NCBI GenBank assembly: GCA_034434915.1
Contig: DAOTYE010000028.1
Coordinates: 1 to 55,228, forward strand
Length of the DNA: 55,228 nucleotides
Source: DAOTYE01 sp034434915
GTDB lineage: Bacteria; Chloroflexota; Dehalococcoidia; Dehalococcoidales; RBG-16-60-22
Direction: 5' to 3'
In this document: one piece after another, positions 42,698 through 50,324 of the stretch
Layout of the letters: each line of letters starts with the position of its first letter
How positions within the stretch are numbered: position 1 is the first letter of the stretch
Program-made: the position numbers and the translations under genes
Notes under the pieces: model-generated
Seen by the model: only the letters and a program-made list of their open reading frames with translations
Database searches by the model: none
Told to the model about the DNA's origin: nothing

Positions 42698-43228
42698 ATG
42701 GCAAGGCTAATGAGAGTGCTTCTGCCGGTTTCTCTGGCGGTGATGCTGGCTTCCGGGTTGCTGGTAACCGCCTGTTCCGGTCCGTCTGCGGAACCAGCTC
42801 CGCAGGTTGGCAAAATGGCACCTGACTTTCAGCTGGCAAAGTTAGACGGGCAAAGGATTACTCTGAGCGCTCTCCGCGGTAAGCCCGTCCTGCTGAATTT
42901 CTGGGCGAGCTGGTGTGGTCCCTGCCGATTTGAAATGAAGTTCATTCAGGAGATTTACGAAGATAAAGCCCTGGCGGAAAAAGGGCTGGTCATCCTGGCG
43001 GTTGATATCGGGGAGGGCGAGGCGGCGGTGAAGGACTTTGTGACCAAGAATGGCTTAACCTTCACCGTGCTACTGGATAGCAGTGAGGATACGGCGCACC
43101 GCTATAACATCCGCGGTATACCGGCTACTTTTCTTATTGACGCAAACGGCGTCATTCAGGACATCAAGGTGGGCGCCTTTGCCAGCAAAGCTGACGTCCT
43201 GGACCACCTGACAAAAATCATCAGGTAA
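42698..43228 (+). CDS. TlpA/ResA-like thioredoxin lipoprotein
   Basis: A 176-residue extracytoplasmic thioredoxin. A lipoprotein signal peptide ends in LVTA-C (Cys 26). The active site is WCGPC in NFWASWCGPCRFEM, and the cis-Pro is in RGIPATFLID. It presumably receives electrons from the CcdA protein encoded just upstream and keeps exported cysteines or cytochrome apoproteins reduced. No cytochrome c maturation genes are visible here. Confidence 0.93.
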   Translation: MARLMRVLLPVSLAVMLASGLLVTACSGPSAEPAPQVGKMAPDFQLAKLDGQRITLSALRGKPVLLNFWASWCGPCRFEMKFIQEIYEDKALAEKGLVILAVDIGEGEAAVKDFVTKNGLTFTVLLDSSEDTAHRYNIRGIPATFLIDANGVIQDIKVGAFASKADVLDHLTKIIR

Positions 43229-44632
43229 CTATTTGTCCTCTGCTTTGGTCGCTTTCTTGTAAGCGGCAGAGCTTCTTTCACCCGGAACATCGGTCTGGAC
43301 GCACTCTTTATCAGCGATTTTCAGCACTTCGTCCAGCAGGGCAATCCCCTCATCTACCTGCGCCTCGGTAATGATGAGCGGCGGCGCAATGATAAGTGTG
43401 TCATACCAGTCCTGCATGAAAAGACCTATTTTCAGCGCTTCTGCCAGGAGCCTATCCGTCATCAGCGGTTTGAAGAATTTGTCCGCCTTGACATTGAAAC
43501 GCTCTTTTGTCTTGCGGTTCTTTACAATTTCCAGCCCCCAGAAATGACCAATACCGCGGGCATCCCCGATACAGATATGCCTGTCCTGTAGCTCATAGAG
43601 CCGTTTTTCAAGGTGTTTGCTTACTCTGGCGGGCAGTCCGCTGTCAACCACTTTCTTCAGCTCGCTCACTGCTGGCGCCACTGCGGAGAGGCAGAGCGGG
43701 TGGAAGGCATAGGTATGACCGTGCATGAGTGGCTGTTCCTCAAAGTGGGCGGCAATCTTCTGTGTCGTGGCGGTGATACCCACCGGCGTGTAGGCGCAGG
43801 TGCAGCCTTTGGCGGTGGTCATGATGTCAGGGACAACGCCCCAGTTCTGCACGGCGAAAGCCGGACCGGTGCGGTACCAGCCGCTCATCACCTCATCGCA
43901 GACGAGGAGGACATCGTTTTCATCACAGATTTTTCTCAAGCGGGGGAAGTATTCCGGAGGCGGTACGATGCGGCCGTTTGTGCCGACCACCGGCTCCACA
44001 ATCACGGCGGCGACATTGCCCTCCTCTTTAATCATATAGTCAACATATTCAGCACACTGGATTCCGCAGGTGCCATACTTTAACCCGAACGGACAGCGGT
44101 AGCAATAGGCATCAGGAGCATAGAGTATGCCGCCTATGGTCAGACGGTAGCGCTCTGCAAAAACGCGCCGCGGGTCACCAGTAAAAGATATGCCCGCAAC
44201 CGTAGCGCCGTGGTAAGAATGGTAGCGGGAGATGACCTTATAGCTGGGAGACTTATACTGGCGTATAATCGTGAGGGCAGCTTCATTTGCTTCAGTGCCG
44301 GAGGTGGAGAAGAAGAATTTGCTTAGCTGAGACGGCATAACAGTAAGTAGCGCTTCAGTGGCGCTCTGCAGGGCATCCTGGGCAAAGACCGGTCCAATAT
44401 AGGGCAACTGTTGCGCCTGCTTCACAATGGCGTCAATAATCACCTTGTTTTTATGCCCGATATTGGAGCACATGAGCTGGGAAGAGAAATCAATATAGCG
44501 CTTGCCAGTATCGTCAAAGAAGTAGACACCCTCCGCATCTTTAATATAAATTGGCTTCTTCCAGCCTTTCTGCGCCCGCCATGTGCCATACGTGTGCTCA
44601 GCCAATGTTTTCATTTTTTCTTCGGTTGCCAT
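43229..44632 (-). CDS. class III PLP-dependent aminotransferase 2
   Basis: A 467-residue enzyme with STSGTEANEAALTIIRQ, VLLVCDEVMSGWYRTG and the PLP Lys in MTTAKGCTCAYTPVG. It shares with aminotransferase 1 a four-Cys insert (CYRCPFGLKYGTCGIQC). It resembles beta-alanine/omega-amino acid:pyruvate or taurine-type aminotransferases; the exact substrate is not evident. It has its own promoter at 44667-44696. Confidence 0.9.
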   Translation of the reverse strand: MATEEKMKTLAEHTYGTWRAQKGWKKPIYIKDAEGVYFFDDTGKRYIDFSSQLMCSNIGHKNKVIIDAIVKQAQQLPYIGPVFAQDALQSATEALLTVMPSQLSKFFFSTSGTEANEAALTIIRQYKSPSYKVISRYHSYHGATVAGISFTGDPRRVFAERYRLTIGGILYAPDAYCYRCPFGLKYGTCGIQCAEYVDYMIKEEGNVAAVIVEPVVGTNGRIVPPPEYFPRLRKICDENDVLLVCDEVMSGWYRTGPAFAVQNWGVVPDIMTTAKGCTCAYTPVGITATTQKIAAHFEEQPLMHGHTYAFHPLCLSAVAPAVSELKKVVDSGLPARVSKHLEKRLYELQDRHICIGDARGIGHFWGLEIVKNRKTKERFNVKADKFFKPLMTDRLLAEALKIGLFMQDWYDTLIIAPPLIITEAQVDEGIALLDEVLKIADKECVQTDVPGERSSAAYKKATKAEDK

Positions 44633-44666
44633 TTTATCTCCTTTAGCCCCTTGCGACGTTATAACG

Positions 44667-44696
44667 ATTATATGCCAACGAGTTCGTCTTAATCAA
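44667..44696 (-). promoter_or_regulatory. promoter of aminotransferase 2
   Basis: TTGATT, 18 bp, perfect TATAAT on the minus strand, with AAAGGAG before the start codon. Confidence 0.65.
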
Positions 44697-44730
44697 ATTG
44701 ACTGAAAAGCGTCAGACGCCAGACCATTAC

Positions 44731-44759
44731 TTGATATTTCAGTGCAAATTAATTAGCAT
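44731..44759 (+). promoter_or_regulatory. promoter of the small Cys protein-rpiB-pgi unit
   Basis: TTGATA, 17 bp, TAGCAT, ending 17 bp before the ATG at 44777. Confidence 0.5.
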
Positions 44760-44776
44760 AGAGGTGTAAGAAGCAT

Positions 44777-45094
44777 ATGAATGACATTCTCAATGAAGCT
44801 TACGGCATCGTTCAGTGCAAGGAATGTCCCTGGTACAAGACCTGCGTCATGCCGATGCGGTTCAGCGCTGAGGACATACGGCGCCAGCTTGAATCAGCGC
44901 CCGGTATGACCCCAAGCCAGCCGGCTGACCTGGGCTGGCAGAACCTGCTGTCCAGCATGGCAACTGCGGCGCAAAACTCTCTCCTTGAAGGCTGTCCCAT
45001 TTTCATTGAGCGTCTGCGCAGTAGCCCTAAGCTTGCCCAGCGCCTGAAAGAAATCATGCAGAACTGGAGCCGGGAAAGCGAGCCCCAGAAGTAA
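44777..45094 (+). CDS. small cysteine-motif protein of unknown function
   Basis: A 105-residue protein whose N-terminus carries CKECPWYKTC, suggestive of metal or Fe-S binding or a redox pair; a further Cys is in LLEGCPIFIERL. The rest looks helical. I do not recognise the family. It is the first gene of a unit with rpiB (6 bp downstream) and pgi, so a role near sugar-phosphate metabolism is possible but unsupported by the sequence. Confidence 0.75.
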   Translation: MNDILNEAYGIVQCKECPWYKTCVMPMRFSAEDIRRQLESAPGMTPSQPADLGWQNLLSSMATAAQNSLLEGCPIFIERLRSSPKLAQRLKEIMQNWSRESEPQK

Positions 45095-45100
45095 GGAGGA

Positions 45101-45571
45101 ATGATGGCGCTACGTGTAGCGTTAGGTGCCGACCATGGTGGCTATCCGCTGAAAGCTGACCTCCTTCCCTGGCTCAAAAGCCAGGGCTATGAAGTCTTTG
45201 ATTTGGGTGCGTCTCAGTATGACGCTAAAGATGACTATCCTGATTTTGCGGAGGCGGTGGCAAAGGCAGTGGCTGGGGGTAAAGCTGAGCGTGGCATCAT
45301 CATTTGCGGTAGTGGTGTAGGCGCCTGTATCGCGGCAAACAAAGTCCCCGGCGCGCGCGCTTGCCCCTGTCATGACACCTATTCAGCACACCAGGGAGTG
45401 GAGCATGATGACATGAATATCCTCTGCCTCGGGGCGCGCGTCATAGGCATAGAGCTGGCAAAAGAAGTCGTAGCCGCCTTCCTCAAAGCTCGTTTCTCAA
45501 ATGAAGAACGGCACAAGCGCCGCCTGCAGAAAGTCCTGGCGATAGAAACCAGGTTTCTGAAAACCGAGTAA
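45101..45571 (+). CDS. rpiB: ribose-5-phosphate isomerase B
   Basis: RpiB interconverts ribose-5-phosphate and ribulose-5-phosphate. Its 156 residues show LGADHGGYPLKADL, the catalytic Cys in GIIICGSGVGACIAANK, and CHDTYSAHQGVEHDDMN. A strong AAGGAGG site precedes two consecutive ATGs (45101 and 45104). Confidence 0.96.
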   Translation: MMALRVALGADHGGYPLKADLLPWLKSQGYEVFDLGASQYDAKDDYPDFAEAVAKAVAGGKAERGIIICGSGVGACIAANKVPGARACPCHDTYSAHQGVEHDDMNILCLGARVIGIELAKEVVAAFLKARFSNEERHKRRLQKVLAIETRFLKTE

Positions 45572-45591
45572 CATGTTCACAGGAGCCCGAA

Positions 45592-47181
45592 ATGAGCTTG
45601 CCGGGCATTGCTGACATCTTAGCCGACCTCCAGAAACGGGACATCATCAAGCGCATCTGGCAGAAAGACCATACCGTCTGGAGTCCAGACCCCAGTGAAA
45701 TCGCCAATCGTCTTGGCTGGCTCACCGTCGCTGACCAGATGAAGCGCGAGGTGACGGCGCTCACCTCTTTTGCTGATGAGATACGCTCCACCGGCTTCAC
45801 ACATGTGGTGCTCCTGGGAATGGGCGGTGCCAGCCTCGGCGCCGAGGTGCTGAGGCAGACCTTCGGTCGTGTGAAAGGCTACCCGGAGCTTATCGTCCTT
45901 GACTCAACTGTGCCTGACCGGATTATCTCCGTAACAAGGCAAATAGACCTGCTGAAAACGCTGTTCATTGTCGCCTCCAAGTCAGGCGGCACCATTGAAA
46001 CGCTGTCGCTGTATAAACATTTCAGAAATCTCGTTGAGCAGACCGCCGGAAAAAATGGTGCTGGCTTGCATTTCATCGTTATCACTGACGCCGGCTCATC
46101 GCTGGAAAAGCTGGCAAAGGAGGCGCATTTCAGGCGCGCTTTTTTGAATCCGGCAGACATAGGCGGGCGCTATTCTGTGCTATCATACTTTGGGCTTGTG
46201 CCGGCGGCGCTGGCTGGGATTGACATAACAGAATTGCTCAGCCGTGCCAGCGCCATGAGTCAGGCATGTCATTCTCCGCTACCGGGCAATCCCGGCGGTC
46301 ATCTGGGTGCTCTCATCGGCGGCGCCGCTCTCAAAGGGCAGGACAAACTCACCCTTATCACGTCGCCGGCACTTGATAGTTTTGGGCTATGGCTGGAGCA
46401 ACTCATCGCCGAGAGCACGGGCAAAGAGGGGAGGGGAATCATACCCGTCATTGGTGAACCGCTGGTTGATGCGGCGTACTACGGCGATGACCGAACCTTC
46501 GTCTACCTGCGCCTCAAAAACGACAGGAATGATGCTACTGACAAACTGTCTGCGCAACTGAAAATTTCTGGCAGGGAAGTAACCATGCTGGATTTGACTG
46601 ACCGCTTTGACCTCGGCGCCGAGTTCTTCCGCTGGGAGTTCGCCACGGCGGTTGCCGGGGCGCTCCTGGGCATCAACCCTTTTGACCAACCTGATGTCCA
46701 GGCAACTAAAGATGTCACTATGCGCATGCTTCAGGAGTATCATTCTTCCGGCAAACTACCCGCGGCGCCAGCCGCAGACAGCTTAAAAGAGCTTTTACAG
46801 CAGGCAAAGACCGGCAGATACTTTGCCATCATGACTTACCTGAATCAGACACCTGATATTGACAGAGCTATTGCTGATTTGAGGAAGAAGCTGGTGGAGA
46901 AATACCGTATCGCCACCACGCTGGGCTACGGACCGCGCTTCCTGCACTCCACCGGACAGCTCCATAAAGGCGGGCCGAACGGCGGGCTTTTCTTACAACT
47001 TACTGCTGATGTTAAACAGGACGTGCCTATCCCCGGCGACCATTACACCTTCAGGGTTCTGGCAGAGGCACAGGCTTCTGGTGACTTTCAAACACTTAAA
47101 TTACGGGGAAGAACCGTCATCAGGGTACATCTGGGCGCAGACCCTGTGACGGCAATTAAACGGCTGAGCGAAAGTATATGA
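45592..47181 (+). CDS. pgi: glucose-6-phosphate isomerase (transaldolase-fusion type, stand-alone)
   Basis: A 529-residue phosphosugar isomerase with two SIS-type halves: VLLGMGGASLGAEVLRQTF and IVASKSGGTIETLSL, then the C-terminal GPRFLHSTGQLHKGG with the catalytic His and Gln. The overall pattern, including FDQPDVQATKDVT and the region after it, resembles the isomerase half of the bifunctional transaldolase-Pgi proteins. The transaldolase part is absent here. rpiB lies 20 bp upstream; rpe converges 4 bp downstream. Confidence 0.92.
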   Translation: MSLPGIADILADLQKRDIIKRIWQKDHTVWSPDPSEIANRLGWLTVADQMKREVTALTSFADEIRSTGFTHVVLLGMGGASLGAEVLRQTFGRVKGYPELIVLDSTVPDRIISVTRQIDLLKTLFIVASKSGGTIETLSLYKHFRNLVEQTAGKNGAGLHFIVITDAGSSLEKLAKEAHFRRAFLNPADIGGRYSVLSYFGLVPAALAGIDITELLSRASAMSQACHSPLPGNPGGHLGALIGGAALKGQDKLTLITSPALDSFGLWLEQLIAESTGKEGRGIIPVIGEPLVDAAYYGDDRTFVYLRLKNDRNDATDKLSAQLKISGREVTMLDLTDRFDLGAEFFRWEFATAVAGALLGINPFDQPDVQATKDVTMRMLQEYHSSGKLPAAPAADSLKELLQQAKTGRYFAIMTYLNQTPDIDRAIADLRKKLVEKYRIATTLGYGPRFLHSTGQLHKGGPNGGLFLQLTADVKQDVPIPGDHYTFRVLAEAQASGDFQTLKLRGRTVIRVHLGADPVTAIKRLSESI

Positions 47182-47185
47182 GGAG

Positions 47186-47839
47186 CTATTCCCGCCCTTC
47201 ACTGACAAGGGACTGGAGCCTGCGGAAGCTCGCCGCAGGGTCAGGCTGGAGAAAGATAGCGCTCCCCACGCAGATGAAGTCAACCCCTGACTGAGCCACC
47301 TGAAGCAAATTGTCTTCCTTGACGCCACCGTCAATGCCGACTTTTTTGCCAGGCTGTAACCGGCGGAATTCCTTCACCTTGTCAAGTACCTCCGGCAGGA
47401 ACCTGCTGCCGTAATACCCCGGATGGACGCTCATGAAGAGCACGCTGTCAATTGCTCTGGCAAAGGGCATGATAGCTGAAACGGGTGTCTCAGGGTTCAC
47501 CGCTATGCCGGCTCTCAGTCCGAGTTTCTGCACCTTTTCTACTATCTTAAGCGGCTGGGAAGTGGCTTCATAATGGAAGAATATCTCTTTTGCGCCTGCC
47601 TCTCTGAAACCCGGCAGATAGTCCTGTGGATTTTGCACCATCAGGTGTGCTTCCCAGTCTATTGCGGGATGCACCCGGGCAATCTCCCGCCAGGAGACGC
47701 TCCGTGACGGCACAAACGCGCCGTCCATGACGTCAATCTGCACGTAATCGGTGAAAGTCTCCGTCTGCCGCACCATCTTCTCCAGAGCATGCGGGTCATC
47801 CGTGAGGATAGCAGGCACGATTTTAACAGACCTTTTCAT
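47186..47839 (-). CDS. rpe: ribulose-phosphate 3-epimerase
   Basis: A 217-residue TIM barrel. Motifs are IVPAILTDDPHALEKMV, VQIDVMDGAFVPSRS, AHLMVQNP, FMSVHPGYYGSRF and GIDGGVKEDNL. The common SILSADF near the N-terminus is altered to AILTDDP, a minor divergence. It is the last gene of the operon that starts with the KamA enzyme, 4 bp after the acetyltransferase; it converges with pgi. Confidence 0.93.
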   Translation of the reverse strand: MKRSVKIVPAILTDDPHALEKMVRQTETFTDYVQIDVMDGAFVPSRSVSWREIARVHPAIDWEAHLMVQNPQDYLPGFREAGAKEIFFHYEATSQPLKIVEKVQKLGLRAGIAVNPETPVSAIMPFARAIDSVLFMSVHPGYYGSRFLPEVLDKVKEFRRLQPGKKVGIDGGVKEDNLLQVAQSGVDFICVGSAIFLQPDPAASFRRLQSLVSEGRE

Positions 47840-47843
47840 GTGG

Positions 47844-48323
47844 CTATCTCAGCTTCTTTTGAAATATCACCTTGTCATCACCGTCGGCATAGAAGTCAGC
47901 AATTTGGCAAGCCGCGTTATATCCCTTACTACTATAGAAACGCCTTGTTTTTTCATATGACGGCAGGGATGAGGTTTCAATGATGATTAGGCGTCCGTTT
48001 GCTTTATGGATGTTTTCCTCAGCGGCTTTCATGAGAGCACTGCCGACTCCGCGCTTCTGTTTCATACGGCTGACCGCCACCCAGTAAATATCCCAGGTCC
48101 CTTCTGTGAGCGGTGTAGGACCGTAGCAGATGTAACCGCTAATCTCGCCACCGTCCTCCGCCACGAGGATATGGTAGCCGGATTTCACTGACTGCTCCAG
48201 GTAGATATCAATGAGCTCTTCAGCTACCTCAATATCTGCCGGCGCAAATTCAGGTGTGGTGTGCAGGATAGACAGAACTGATGGCTTATCCCCTTGGCAC
48301 ATGGGGCGGATGGTGACATTCAT
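47844..48323 (-). CDS. GNAT family N-acetyltransferase
   Basis: A 159-residue acetyl-CoA-dependent acetyltransferase. It opens with the usual VTIRPMCQGD, and the acetyl-CoA loop is in RMKQKRGVGSALMKAAEENI. The start overlaps the preceding ATP-grasp gene by 38 bp. It belongs to the KamA-ATP-grasp operon. Beta-lysine acetylation (as by AblB, which pairs with lysine 2,3-aminomutase) is a natural guess, but this protein is shorter than AblB and its substrate is not determined. Confidence 0.85.
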   Translation of the reverse strand: MNVTIRPMCQGDKPSVLSILHTTPEFAPADIEVAEELIDIYLEQSVKSGYHILVAEDGGEISGYICYGPTPLTEGTWDIYWVAVSRMKQKRGVGSALMKAAEENIHKANGRLIIIETSSLPSYEKTRRFYSSKGYNAACQIADFYADGDDKVIFQKKLR

Positions 48324-49323
48324 GTTTTACTTTTTCCTGAGCCAGTGACACTATTTTCTCAATGAACTGGGTGTAGGTCATGCCAGCGGCGGCTGCCTGA
48401 CGCGCGGCACCGGTTCCCGGTGCTATGTCTGGATTGGGATTGAACTCAAGGACGTTTATTTCGCCTTCCTTGCTCAGACGCATATCAACCCGGGCATAGC
48501 CGTGACATTGGAACGCGCGATAGGTAGCCAGCGCCACATCTGTAATCTTTTTGCGTTGTGGTTCGGAAATCTTAGCCGGGCAAACCGCCTCAGTCCCCTC
48601 AAAGTAAGTGGTCCCCGGTTCCCATTTGGCGGCATAGGTGAGAATTCTTGGCATCTCCGGAGGCAGAGAATACACTATTTCTGATATCGGCAGGACGGTG
48701 AGACTTGAATTTCCTATCACAGTAGCGTTGAACTCCCGCCCGTCAATAAACTCTTCAGCGAGAGAAAATCCACCGAACACTGTGCTTATCTCAGCTACCT
48801 GTCTTGCCAGTTCGGCAGTGTCTCTAACCAGGCTCATCTCAGTAATGCCATGACTGCCGTCTTCTTTTAATGGCTTGACAATACAGGGGAAGTTAAGATG
48901 GAACTCTGGGATGGTATCCGCTGTCAGCACCTGATATGGCGGCGTCTTGATGCCCGCCGCTGTGAGCAGTTCCTTCGTTTTTGCCTTGTCCAGTGCCAGG
49001 CTCAGAACGTGAGCCGGACAGCCGGTATAGGGTATTCCAATTTCAGTGGCAATCTCCGGCACAATCGCTTCAGTTTCCGGATAGCCGGAAAACCCTTCAA
49101 AAAGGTTGAAAATCAAGTCAGCCTCAAGGCTTCGGAGCAATTCCTGAGCCTGAGTTACGGGGAGCACCAGAGGAACTCTGAACACTCTGTAACCGAGTTG
49201 GAGCAGGGATTTGCTAACCTCCGCGGCGACTTCTAGAATGGAAAATACTGCTTTTGTCTCGCCCACGATATCATAACGGCTGGGAACAGGTTCATTATAG
49301 ACCAGGGCTACCCGCGGGGGCAT
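48286..49323 (-). CDS. D-Ala-D-Ala-ligase-like ATP-grasp enzyme B
   Basis: A 345-residue ATP-grasp ligase. The N-lobe includes DLIFNLFEGFSGYPETEAIVP, the central domain FPCIVKPLKEDGSHGI and the metal/phosphate region YARVDMRLSKEGEINVLEFNPNPDI. It is clearly different from its neighbour (49308-50312), so it is probably a second ligation step and not a copy. It overlaps the upstream gene by 16 bp and the GNAT gene by 38 bp. Peptidoglycan genes are absent here, so a role in making a dipeptide or a conjugate of a beta-amino acid seems as likely as cell-wall synthesis. Confidence 0.83.
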   Translation of the reverse strand: MPPRVALVYNEPVPSRYDIVGETKAVFSILEVAAEVSKSLLQLGYRVFRVPLVLPVTQAQELLRSLEADLIFNLFEGFSGYPETEAIVPEIATEIGIPYTGCPAHVLSLALDKAKTKELLTAAGIKTPPYQVLTADTIPEFHLNFPCIVKPLKEDGSHGITEMSLVRDTAELARQVAEISTVFGGFSLAEEFIDGREFNATVIGNSSLTVLPISEIVYSLPPEMPRILTYAAKWEPGTTYFEGTEAVCPAKISEPQRKKITDVALATYRAFQCHGYARVDMRLSKEGEINVLEFNPNPDIAPGTGAARQAAAAGMTYTQFIEKIVSLAQEKVKHECHHPPHVPRG

Positions 49324-50312
49324 GACGCATATCTCCCCAGAGCGGCATCAAGCACAGCGCTGATAAGCCTATTATACGTCCAGCCGAGCCTCTGCGCCAT
49401 AATGACTAGGTCACTATAATCGCCCAGGCCAGGCAGTGGATTGATTTCTAGGAAGTAAGCGTTTCCCTGAGCATTAATCCTGAAGTCCATGCGGGCAAAA
49501 TCACGGCATCCCAGTGCTTTGAAAGCACTCAGGCTGGACCACCTTATTTTCTCCAGCACCTCCCGGTCAAGTTTAGCCGGGCATTCATACTCCACGGTAT
49601 TCCGCCAGTCCCGCTTCACCTCAAGCGAATAGACGAAATGGCGGTACTTTTTTCTGGGAAGAATACGCATCATGCCTAGCACTTCCGGCGGATTATTGCC
49701 GATGATGCCCACCGTGACCTCATCGCCGGCGATAAACTCCTCTATCATTGCCGGCTGATGGTAGTCCTCAAGCATCTTTGCCAGCAAATCCGCCGCTTCT
49801 CCGGCATTACGTGCCACCGAGGTGAGACGGACGCCTTTGCTGGAGCCTTCCCACGCCGGTTTGACAATCGCCGGGTACGGAAAGGCTTTCAATGGCATGT
49901 TTTTGAGTTCTTTGGCATCGGCAATGACCAGCTCCTGAGGAACATGAACGCCAGCCAGCGCGACGATTTTCTTTGTCAGCGGTTTATCCAGGCAGACCGC
50001 AAGGCACTGAGGGTCAGAGCCGGAATAAGGGATATTCAGCATCTCCAGGACGGAGGGCACCTGCGCCTCACGACTGCGATAGCTCCCTCTGCCCTCAGCG
50101 ATGTTAAAGACAAAGTCAGTCTTTTCACGGAGGATATTCTCCAGGAACTCTTTCCCGCCGCCCAGCCGCACCACGGAATGACCGGCAGCGGAGATAGCGG
50201 CGGACAAGAGTTCCACGGTCTTGGCGTAATCGTATTCCTCTAGCGCATCTTCAGGACCGGAAGGGTCAAGCGGCACCGCTTCCTTCAAGTCATAGGTGAG
50301 CCCTATCCGCAT
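49308..50312 (-). CDS. D-Ala-D-Ala-ligase-like ATP-grasp enzyme A
   Basis: A 334-residue ligase. FVFNIAEGRGSYRSREAQVP resembles the Ddl N-lobe, FPYPAIVKPAWEGSSKGV the ATP-binding segment, and FARMDFRINAQGNAYFLEIN the catalytic Mg site. It begins 12 bp after the KamA gene. The mid-region (GMMRILPRKKYRHFVYSLE) is unlike Ddl substrate loops. The reaction is probably ATP-dependent amide-bond formation; donor and acceptor are unknown. Confidence 0.85.
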   Translation of the reverse strand: MRIGLTYDLKEAVPLDPSGPEDALEEYDYAKTVELLSAAISAAGHSVVRLGGGKEFLENILREKTDFVFNIAEGRGSYRSREAQVPSVLEMLNIPYSGSDPQCLAVCLDKPLTKKIVALAGVHVPQELVIADAKELKNMPLKAFPYPAIVKPAWEGSSKGVRLTSVARNAGEAADLLAKMLEDYHQPAMIEEFIAGDEVTVGIIGNNPPEVLGMMRILPRKKYRHFVYSLEVKRDWRNTVEYECPAKLDREVLEKIRWSSLSAFKALGCRDFARMDFRINAQGNAYFLEINPLPGLGDYSDLVIMAQRLGWTYNRLISAVLDAALGRYASCPRG

Positions 50313-50324
50313 CTCGTTTACCTA

